A stretch of 5,513 bases of DNA, taken from the NCBI GenBank assembly GCA_021821705.1, contig JAKACE010000035.1:4624-10136 (forward strand), in the 5' to 3' direction. The notes beneath the pieces were generated by a model, which worked only from the letters and a program-made list of their open reading frames with translations, was not told the origin of the DNA and did not search any database. Each line of letters opens with the position of its first letter. Positions within the stretch are counted from its first letter, which is position 1. This DNA comes from Actinomycetes bacterium. Lineage in GTDB: Bacteria > Actinomycetota > Acidimicrobiia > Acidimicrobiales > Palsa-688. A program made the position numbers and the translations under genes. This document shows positions 1-4,772 of this stretch, piece by piece.

Positions 1-341
1 CCGCAGGCCGTCAGGCAGTCCACCATGGTCGACACGCTGGCCTTGGTCAGGCCCGTACGCCTGGACAGCTCGGCCCGGCTCAGCGGGCCGGCACCGGCCA
101 CTTCCTGGAGCAGCAACGCCAGGTTGTGGCGCCGCAGGGAGACCTGCCTGGCCGGGGGGCGCAAGGAGCGCTGGTCGTGGGGACGTGCCCCGGCCTGGGC
201 GCGCCCGAGCTGGGCGTACCCGGGGTGACACCCCTCTTCGGCGGCTTCGGCAGCTTCGGCAGCTTCGGGCGACGCCGGGTGTGCCGGTACAACCAGGCCC
301 ACCGGCCAGGACCGCTCCTCGTCCATCGGATCAGGCGTCAT
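1..341 (-). CDS. xylR: ROK-family transcriptional repressor, N-terminal part (probable xylose repressor XylR); cut by the window edge
   Basis: The gene reads right to left and leaves the window at base 1 with about 113 codons visible. Residues 70-110 form the winged helix-turn-helix of ROK repressors: RRHNLALLLQEVAGAGPLSR, then AELSRRTGLTKASVSTMVDC. The first stretch is the family's hallmark entry helix and the second holds the recognition helix. The C-terminal sugar-kinase-like ROK domain, expected to sense the sugar, lies outside the window. It follows xylA and xylB on the same strand, the usual place for a xylose repressor, so the name rests on context and not on the sensor domain. The start is uncertain. 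ATG at 341 opens the frame but has GAGGG directly against it; ATG at 326 and GTG at 302 (GAGGAG 12 nt upstream) are alternatives. TTG at 164 would give a normal-length N-terminus but has no visible ribosome binding site. Residues 1-60 are an atypical extension with an Ala-Glu repeat. Confidence 0.85.
   Translation of the reverse strand, partial: MTPDPMDEERSWPVGLVVPAHPASPEAAEAAEAAEEGCHPGYAQLGRAQAGARPHDQRSLRPPARQVSLRRHNLALLLQEVAGAGPLSRAELSRRTGLTKASVSTMVDCLTAC
242..268. repeat. Three-unit 9-bp tandem repeat encoding Ala-Ala-Glu in the ROK repressor N-terminus
   Basis: The plus strand carries CAGCTTCGG twice exactly (251-259 and 260-268), preceded by a one-mismatch copy CGGCTTCGG (242-250). On the minus strand this falls within the coding frame and gives a Glu-Ala-Ala run at residues 26-36 of the longest form of the repressor. 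The unit length is a multiple of three, so gain or loss of units would keep the frame. Confidence 0.8.
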
Positions 342-447
342 CCCTCGAAGAAGTTATGCCAACCCCCCTCGCCTGTGCCCGATATGTGGAAGGCCGCCAG
401 GCAGCGGTGCCAGCAACAACCGCCGGCTTTGCCAGGCGCCAGGGCCG

Positions 448-498
448 GGCACTGGCACCTCTAACGGCACTGGCACCTCTACGGGCACTACCACTTCT
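448..498. repeat. 18-bp-period tandem repeat between xylB and the ROK regulator
   Basis: GGCACTGGCACCTCTA occurs exactly at 448-463 and again at 466-481, an 18-bp period. A third degenerate copy begins at 484 (GGCACTACCACTTCT, 12 of 15 bases matching). It sits just past the xylB stop codon in the 162-bp gap before the repressor start. The gap shows no convincing rho-independent terminator (no stem followed by a T run) and no convincing promoter, so read-through from xylAB into the repressor is possible. The role of the repeat is unknown. Confidence 0.85.
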
Positions 499-503
499 GA
501 ACG

Positions 504-1961
504 TCAGGCGGGAGGCCTGCGAGCCGTGAGCTCGCGGACCTCCGCATAACGCTCACGTACGCCCGGAGTAGGCTCGGCGTCGTAGCGGGCACCGCCGGCC
601 GCCTCCCATTGCGGAGGCCTCTCCCCACCCTTCAGCAGCCAGGCCGCCTGCCTGGCCGCCCCGTCGGCCACGTACTCGCTCTCGGGCGGGACGAAGACGG
701 GGTGGCCCAGGACAGCCGGCGCCAGGCGCCGCAGTGCCTCCGAGCGGCTCCCGCCCCCGATGAGTATCACCCTGCTCACCTCCACTCCCTGTGCAACAAG
801 AGCGTCCAGCCCGTCGGCGAGGCCGCAGAGCAGGCCTTCCACTGCGGCGCGAGCCAGGTGTGCGGGAGTCGCCGTCCCCAGGCGCAGGCCGTGCACCGCT
901 CCCGTCGCCTCGGGACGGTTGGGCGTCCTCTCACCTTCGAGGTACGGGACCAGCACCAAGCCGCCCGCCCCCGGCGGGGCCTGCATGGCCAGCTCGGACA
1001 ATTCGGCGTGGCTCACGCGCAACAACGCGCAAGCGGCATCGAGGACGCGGGCGGCGTTCAGCGTGCAGACCAGCGGGAGGAACAGGCCGGTGGCATCGGC
1101 GAAACCCGCCACCGTGCCCGTCGGGTCGGCCGTGGGGCGGGAGGCCACGGCAAAGACGGTGCCCGAGGTCCCGATGGACACCACGACGTCCCCCGGACCG
1201 GCGCCGACGCCCAGCGCGGCGGCGGCATTGTCACCCGTCCCCGGCCCCACGAGGGTGCCGGTGGCGGTCCTGCCCGCAACCTCGGCGGGGCCCAGGACGG
1301 TTGGCACGAGGGCAGGATGGCCGAGGCCGCGCTCGAGCAGGTCGAGACGGTACCGGCCGGTGGCCGGCGACCAGTAGCCGGTACCGCTGGCGTCGCCGCG
1401 GTCGGTGACGAGCTGTGCCAGCGCGTCGACGGCGTCGCCACCGTCGCCAGGCGACGCCCGCCCCGGCCCGTAGCCTCGTAGGCCCCATGTGAGCCAGTCG
1501 TGAGGCAGGGCAACGGCGGCCGTCGTCTTGGCCGCTTCGGGCTCGTTGTCGGCCAACCAGCGCAGCTTGGTCACCGTGAAGGCGGCGACGGGCACCGTGC
1601 CCACCGCCTCCGCCCAGGCCCTGGCGCCCTTCTCGCCTTCACCGAGCTCGCCGACCAGGTCGTCGGCGGCCCGAGCCGACCGGGTGTCGTTCCAGAGCAG
1701 GGCCGGCCTGACCACGTTGCCGGCCTGGTCGAGGCAGACCATACCGTGCTGCTGCGCACCGACCGACACGGCAGCGACGTCGTCGAGGCCACCGGCGGCG
1801 GCCAGCGCCTCCTGCAGTGCGCTCCACCAGTGGGCCGGGTCGACTTCGGTCCCCTCGGGGTGCCGGGCGCGACCCTCTCGCACGAGGGCGCCCGTGGCCG
1901 CGTCCCTCACCACCACCTTGCAGGCTTGGGTCGACGAGTCGACACCGGCGACCAGGGTCAT
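504..1961 (-). CDS. xylB: Xylulokinase (FGGY carbohydrate kinase)
   Basis: Phosphorylates D-xylulose with ATP to D-xylulose 5-phosphate, the second cytoplasmic step of the isomerase route of xylose use. The 485-residue product is of normal family length. Visible motifs in order: phosphate-binding GVDSSTQ (6-12, with Asp8), [10 protein letters not shown] (69-78), LLWNDTRS (88-95), TVTKLRWL (129-136), LPHDWLTW (152-159), [12 protein letters not shown] (186-197), GTGDNAA (241-247, Asp244 being the expected catalytic base), the second phosphate loop SIGTSGTVF (262-270), [13 protein letters not shown] (337-349) and the adenosine motif [13 protein letters not shown] (401-413). The open frame continues upstream to 2396 inside xylA, but homology begins at ATG 1961, which has GAGGTG six nt upstream. 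It follows xylA by 34 nt and is probably co-transcribed. Residues 163-184 look like an insertion between the LPHDWLTW segment and [12 protein letters not shown], rich in Gly, Ala and Asp. Confidence 0.97.
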   Translation of the reverse strand: MTLVAGVDSSTQACKVVVRDAATGALVREGRARHPEGTEVDPAHWWSALQEALAAAGGLDDVAAVSVGAQQHGMVCLDQAGNVVRPALLWNDTRSARAADDLVGELGEGEKGARAWAEAVGTVPVAAFTVTKLRWLADNEPEAAKTTAAVALPHDWLTWGLRGYGPGRASPGDGGDAVDALAQLVTDRGDASGTGYWSPATGRYRLDLLERGLGHPALVPTVLGPAEVAGRTATGTLVGPGTGDNAAAALGVGAGPGDVVVSIGTSGTVFAVASRPTADPTGTVAGFADATGLFLPLVCTLNAARVLDAACALLRVSHAELSELAMQAPPGAGGLVLVPYLEGERTPNRPEATGAVHGLRLGTATPAHLARAAVEGLLCGLADGLDALVAQGVEVSRVILIGGGSRSEALRRLAPAVLGHPVFVPPESEYVADGAARQAAWLLKGGERPPQWEAAGGARYDAEPTPGVRERYAEVRELTARRPPA

Positions 1962-1967
1962 CCTGTC

Positions 1968-1973
1968 CACCTC
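1968..1973 (-). promoter_or_regulatory. Ribosome binding site of xylB
   Basis: GAGGTG on the minus strand, six nt before ATG 1961. It decides the start, because the frame itself stays open for another 145 codons upstream inside xylA. Confidence 0.8.
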
Positions 1974-1995
1974 AGCCCTCTCCCGGTCGCGGCGC

Positions 1996-3183
1996 TCAGC
2001 GGGCGCCGAGCGCGTGCTCGACAGCCAACTGGCTGAGACGGACGAAACCGTACGACCGGGAGGCGGCCGCCTCGACGTCGAAGTCCTCGTAGGAGCTGCG
2101 GTCGCCCAGCAGGCCCTTGTAGCCCTCGCCGGGCGCGACGCTCGGCTGAGCCAGCTCGGCCACCCTCGCGGCGGAGAGGGCCTGCTGCACCTCCGGGTCC
2201 GCCCGGAACGCCGCCGCCCGCTCCTTGAGGACCAGGTAGGTGACCATGTTGGCCCTTGCCGACTCCCATACGCCGTCCACCCCGTCGGTGCGCAGTGGCT
2301 TGTAGTCGAAGTGGCGGGGACCGTCGTAGGCGGGCGCACCGCTAGGGCCGCCGTTCTCCAGCAGGTCGACGAGGAAGAAGGCGCTGAGCAGGTCACCGTG
2401 CCCGAAGATCAGGTCCTGGTCGAACTTGGCACCCCGCTGGCCGTTGAGGTCGATGTGGAAGAGCTTGCCCTGCCAGAGGGCCTGGGAGATCGAGTGCACG
2501 AAGTTCATGTTGGCCATCTGCTCGTGGCCCACCTCGGGGTTGACCCCGACCATGTCGGCATGCTCCAGCGTGGAAATGAAGGCCAGGGCCGAACCCACCG
2601 TCGGCAGGAGGATGTCGCCGCGCGGCTCGTTTGGCTTGGGCTCGATGGCGAAGCGCGTACCGTAACCCCGGTCGAGCACGTACTCGGCCAGCAGGTCGAT
2701 GGCCTCCCTGTAACGATCGAGCGCAGCCCGCACGTCCTTGGCCGCGTCGCTCTCGGAGCCTTCCCGCCCTCCCCAGAACACGTAGGTGGAAGCGCCCAGG
2801 TCTGCGGCCAGGTCCAGGTTGCGCATGACCTTGCGTATGGCGTAGCGGCGGACCGAACGGTCGTTGCTTGTGAACCCACCGTCCTTGAAAACCGGGTGGG
2901 TGAACAGGTTGGTCGTCATCATGGGCACGACCAGTCCTGTCTCGGCCAGGGCCTCCTTGAAGCGCAGGATGTGCTTGTCGCGCTCCCCGTCGTCGGAGCC
3001 GAAGGGAATGAGGTCGTCGTCGTGGAACGTGACGCCCCAGGCGCCGAGCTCCGCCAGCCTGTGCACTGACTCGACCGGGTCGAGCGGAGGCCGGGTGGCG
3101 TCGCCGAAGGGGTCGCGCGCCTGCCATCCGACGGTCCACAGCCCGAAAGAGAAATGGTCAGCTGGCTTGGGGGTGGGGGTCAT
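1996..3183 (-). CDS. xylA: Xylose isomerase, class I (actinobacterial type)
   Basis: Interconverts D-xylose and D-xylulose (and glucose and fructose in vitro) in the cytoplasm, using two divalent metal ions. The 395-residue product is slightly longer than typical Streptomyces enzymes. Active-site residues are visible at the classical positions: Trp16, Phe26 (reaches into the neighbouring subunit), His54 in [10 protein letters not shown], Phe94, Trp137, Glu181 and Lys183 in IEPKPNEP, Glu217 and His220 in NPEVGHEQ, Asp245 in HIDLNGQ, and Asp255 and Asp257 in FDQDLIFG. The last metal ligand, Asp287 in Streptomyces, is Asp293 here (HFDYKP), implying about six extra residues in the loop at roughly 277-288. 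Both isomerase signature motifs are intact, so the enzyme should be active as a tetramer. ATG 3183 has AAGGAAGG upstream. It is the first gene of the minus-strand operon and has its own promoter with an overlapping inverted repeat. Confidence 0.98.
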   Translation of the reverse strand: MTPTPKPADHFSFGLWTVGWQARDPFGDATRPPLDPVESVHRLAELGAWGVTFHDDDLIPFGSDDGERDKHILRFKEALAETGLVVPMMTTNLFTHPVFKDGGFTSNDRSVRRYAIRKVMRNLDLAADLGASTYVFWGGREGSESDAAKDVRAALDRYREAIDLLAEYVLDRGYGTRFAIEPKPNEPRGDILLPTVGSALAFISTLEHADMVGVNPEVGHEQMANMNFVHSISQALWQGKLFHIDLNGQRGAKFDQDLIFGHGDLLSAFFLVDLLENGGPSGAPAYDGPRHFDYKPLRTDGVDGVWESARANMVTYLVLKERAAAFRADPEVQQALSAARVAELAQPSVAPGEGYKGLLGDRSSYEDFDVEAAASRSYGFVRLSQLAVEHALGAR

Positions 3184-3191
3184 TCGAGAGG

Positions 3192-3199
3192 CCTTCCTT
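3192..3199 (-). promoter_or_regulatory. Ribosome binding site of xylA
   Basis: AAGGAAGG on the minus strand, with eight nt between its end and ATG 3183. It supports the chosen start and is a strong purine-rich site. Confidence 0.8.
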
Positions 3200-3239
3200 C
3201 GGCAGGCCGGGCGTGCGCCTGATGACGCCCGGGAGATTT

Positions 3240-3254
3240 GTTCATCGGTTGAAC
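3240..3254. promoter_or_regulatory. Inverted repeat over the xylA start of transcription, candidate ROK (XylR) operator
   Basis: GTTCATCGGTTGAAC has five-base arms GTTCA and TGAAC around a 5-bp centre; six of seven base-pair positions about the central G3247 are symmetric. Its right end overlaps the last two bases of the xylA -10 box, and its centre falls at the expected transcription start. The flanks are AT-rich in an otherwise GC-rich region. Position and symmetry indicate a repressor site. Assignment to the neighbouring ROK protein is inference, since no binding data are visible here. Confidence 0.65.
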
Positions 3255-3282
3255 TTTACCCCGGACCGGCCGGGACGGTCAA
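3253..3282 (-). promoter_or_regulatory. xylA promoter (sigma-70-like)
   Basis: Minus strand: -35 box TTGACC (3282-3277, five of six consensus bases), an 18-bp spacer, and -10 box TAAAGT (3258-3253, four of six). The expected start of transcription is near 3246, giving a leader of about 63 nt. This is the best promoter match in the window. Confidence 0.7.
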
Positions 3283-3434
3283 CGGCCCAGGACGCGCCGC
3301 TGCGGGCGCGCTCCAGGTCGGCCGGCACCCCCGGCCGGCACTGTCACAGGGCCTCTCCCCCGGCCCCGCGCCCGCTCGGCGGCGCCGACGGGCAATGCTT
3401 GGACCGGGTACCGCAACGGGCGCTCGCTGTTCGC

Positions 3435-3446
3435 GCAACCGGTTGC
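3435..3446. promoter_or_regulatory. Upstream LacI-type operator candidate (distal palindrome)
   Basis: GCAACCGGTTGC is a perfect 12-bp palindrome with a central CG. It fits GCAANCGNTTGC, the pattern shared with the site at 3501-3516, and its centre lies 68 bp upstream of that site's centre. A palindrome of this length can occur by chance, so the support is the shared pattern and the location. Confidence 0.5.
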
Positions 3447-3500
3447 CGAGCCGGCGCTCCGTCATGCCCCGATCACCCCCACAACTCGCAAAAGTCCACT

Positions 3501-3516
3501 ACGCAAGCGCTTGCGT
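3501..3516. promoter_or_regulatory. LacI-family operator overlapping the lacI -35 box
   Basis: ACGCAAGCGCTTGCGT is a perfect 16-bp palindrome with a central CG. It fits the general form of LacI/GalR/PurR-family operators (the PurR-type pattern ANGCAANCGNTTNCNT). Its right half, TTGCGT, is also the likely -35 box of the lacI promoter, so bound repressor would block RNA polymerase. The LacI protein encoded next door has Leu56 in its hinge helix, the residue known in this family to wedge into a central CpG step. Autoregulation is therefore the simplest reading. Confidence 0.8.
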
Positions 3517-3539
3517 GAACCGACCCCCAGCGCTACGAT
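3511..3539 (+). promoter_or_regulatory. Promoter of the lacI-type gene and transporter operon
   Basis: -35 box TTGCGT (3511-3516), a 17-bp spacer, and -10 box TACGAT (3534-3539, four of six consensus bases). The expected start is near 3546, about 75 nt before the ATG. The -35 match is weak (TTG only), but spacing and operator overlap support it. Confidence 0.55.
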
Positions 3540-3610
3540 CCCAGTGCCCGCCCTCGCGGGGGCGGACCTGGTGCCCCGGTGAGGGGCGGGCCGTGGTGCC
3601 CATGCGACAT

Positions 3611-3615
3611 GGAGG
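3611..3615 (+). promoter_or_regulatory. Ribosome binding site of the LacI-family gene
   Basis: GGAGG lies five nt before ATG 3621. It selects this ATG over the in-frame upstream ATGs at 3579 and 3609, which would only add non-family residues. Confidence 0.8.
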
Positions 3616-3620
3616 GGGGA

Positions 3621-4772
3621 ATGGCCAAGACCACGATCAGGGACGTCGCCAGGCTGGCCGGCGTTTCCCCATCTACGGTCTCGCGCTCGCTGCGCGGTAT
3701 TGGTGGCCTGTCCGCCGGTACGGTCTCGCGGATCAAAGAGGCCGCCGAGCACCTCGGATACAGCGTCTCACCCGCCGCCTACCGCCTGGCCACCGGCCGC
3801 ACCGGGACGGTGGCGGTCGTGATGCCGTACATAACGAGGTGGTTCTTCGCCGAGCTGCTCGGCGGCCTGGAGAAGGCGGTGCGCGAAGGCGGCCTGGACC
3901 TGCTCCTCTACCACGTCGGCGACACGGCCATGCGCCAGCAGTACTTCTCGTCGGGCCTCCTGCGCAAGCGTGTCGACGGTGTCGTGCTGGTGACGCTGGC
4001 CCTGACCGAGCCGGAGGTTGCTGCGCTACGCGCCCTGGACGTGCCGGTGTGCATGGTCGGCGCCGCCGTCGAGGGCTTCTCGAGCATCCGCATCGACGAC
4101 GTGGAGAGCGCCCGCAGCGCGGTGCAGCACCTGGTCAACCTGGGCCACACCGACATCGCCATCATCTCCGGCGATCCCCATGAGCCCATGCACTTCACCG
4201 TGCCGTTGCACCGCCGTGCCGGCTACCACGAAGCCCTCGCATCTGCAGGCCTCATGGCCCGCCCCGAACTGGAAGCGCACGGGCCTTTCACCGTCGAGGG
4301 CGGGTACTCGGCCACGGTCAAGCTGCTGGGCAGGCGCAAGCTCCCCACAGCCATATTCGCCGAGTGCGACGAGATGGCCTTCGGCGCTCTGCGCGCCCTG
4401 GAGCGGGTCGGGCTGCGCGTGCCCGAGGACGTGTCGGTGGTCGGCTTCGACGACCACCCCATGTCCTCCTACTTCGGGCTGACCACAATGGCCCAGGACG
4501 TGGCCGACCAGGGTCGCCTCATCGGCGAGCGGCTGGTCGAAGCCGTCATGGCGCCGGCAGAGCCGCGCCCGGTCCAGTTGAACGCCCCCACGCACCTTGT
4601 GGTGCGGCATACCACCGCCGCCGTCGGCCGCCGCCCTGAGCGACGCTCCGGGCCCGCCGGCGGGCGGACAAGACCCTCCCCGAGCAAATTGCCCCCTGGT
4701 GGCGACGAGCAGCCCGCCGGCCCGCCTGAGCTCACCGGGGCAAGACAGAGAAGAAAGGAAACCATCCCATGA
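3621..4772 (+). CDS. LacI-family transcriptional repressor with unusual C-terminal tail
   Basis: A 383-residue sugar-responsive DNA-binding protein. Residues 4-24 form the LacI helix-turn-helix (TTIRDVARLAGVSPSTVSRS), followed by the DNA-binding domain's third helix and a hinge helix, PAAYRLATGRTG (51-62), with Leu56 at the minor-groove position. Residues about 63-335 form the periplasmic-binding-protein-like sensor domain: TVAVVMPYITRWFFAELLGG (63-82), the RVDGVVLV strand (117-124), GHTDIAIISG (175-184), RRAGYHEAL (198-206), PTAIFAECDEMAFGALRAL (242-260), and VPEDVSVVGFDDHPMSSYF (267-285). The family normally ends at about HLVVRHTTA (325-333). Here the frame continues for about 48 residues of low-complexity Arg/Pro/Gly sequence, using codons rare elsewhere in the window (AGA, AAA, TTG, ACA). 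Its TGA overlaps the ATG of the sugar-binding protein. It probably represses that transporter and itself through the palindromes upstream. The ligand cannot be told from sequence. Confidence 0.95.
   Translation: MAKTTIRDVARLAGVSPSTVSRSLRGIGGLSAGTVSRIKEAAEHLGYSVSPAAYRLATGRTGTVAVVMPYITRWFFAELLGGLEKAVREGGLDLLLYHVGDTAMRQQYFSSGLLRKRVDGVVLVTLALTEPEVAALRALDVPVCMVGAAVEGFSSIRIDDVESARSAVQHLVNLGHTDIAIISGDPHEPMHFTVPLHRRAGYHEALASAGLMARPELEAHGPFTVEGGYSATVKLLGRRKLPTAIFAECDEMAFGALRALERVGLRVPEDVSVVGFDDHPMSSYFGLTTMAQDVADQGRLIGERLVEAVMAPAEPRPVQLNAPTHLVVRHTTAAVGRRPERRSGPAGGRTRPSPSKLPPGGDEQPAGPPELTGARQRRKETIP
4754..4759 (+). promoter_or_regulatory. Ribosome binding site of the sugar-binding protein gene
   Basis: AAAGGA lies nine nt before ATG 4769, inside the last codons of the LacI-family gene. 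No promoter of its own is evident in the 150 bp upstream, so expression probably depends on the lacI transcript. Confidence 0.65.

Larger units (their letters stand above)
3184..3620. other. Divergent regulatory region between xylA and lacI (437 bp, no gene)
   Basis: No credible coding sequence is seen here. The left third holds the xylA leader, promoter and a ROK-type inverted repeat. The right third holds two LacI-type palindromes, the lacI promoter and an approximately 75-nt GC-rich leader. The middle (about 3285-3430) is very GC-rich. In it I find a direct repeat GGCCGGCAC (3320-3328 and 3333-3341) and a small inverted repeat CTGTCACAG (3341-3349), neither of which I can assign to a regulator. 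Confidence 0.8.

Noticed and set aside
1962..2396. Upstream extension of the xylB frame into xylA (would give 630 residues)
   Set aside because: The extra part is Ser/Arg/Pro-rich shadow sequence of xylA. Family homology and a good ribosome binding site both start at ATG 1961.
1528..3069. Long plus-strand open frame (513 codons) antisense to xylA and xylB
   Set aside because: It mirrors two unmistakable enzymes on the other strand. Its translation has no recognisable domain, and long shadow frames are expected in high-GC DNA.
3392..3402. GCAATGCTTGG as another operator half-pair in the divergent region
   Set aside because: The arms match only as CAA/TTG with an odd 3-bp centre, too little to separate from chance.
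3548..3601. Three small GC hairpins in the lacI leader (for example GCCCC-GGTGA-GGGGC at 3573-3587) as a riboswitch or attenuator
   Set aside because: Stems of four to six pairs are common by chance in such GC-rich DNA. No alternative pairing with a T run or with the ribosome binding site was seen.
2864..4183. Plus-strand open frame spanning the xylA start, the regulatory region and half of lacI
   Set aside because: It crosses promoters and operators, overlaps the LacI-family gene in another frame, and its product is low-complexity Arg/Pro-rich sequence.
4652..4665. Perfect 14-bp palindrome GCCCGCCGGCGGGC as a transcription terminator after lacI
   Set aside because: There is no T run after it, and it leaves little loop. 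Stopping here would cut off the binding protein gene, which has no promoter of its own.
4684..4692. GCAAATTGC as a third LacI operator close to the binding protein gene
   Set aside because: The half-sites are only one base apart instead of four and the central CG is missing, so it does not fit the pattern of the other two palindromes.
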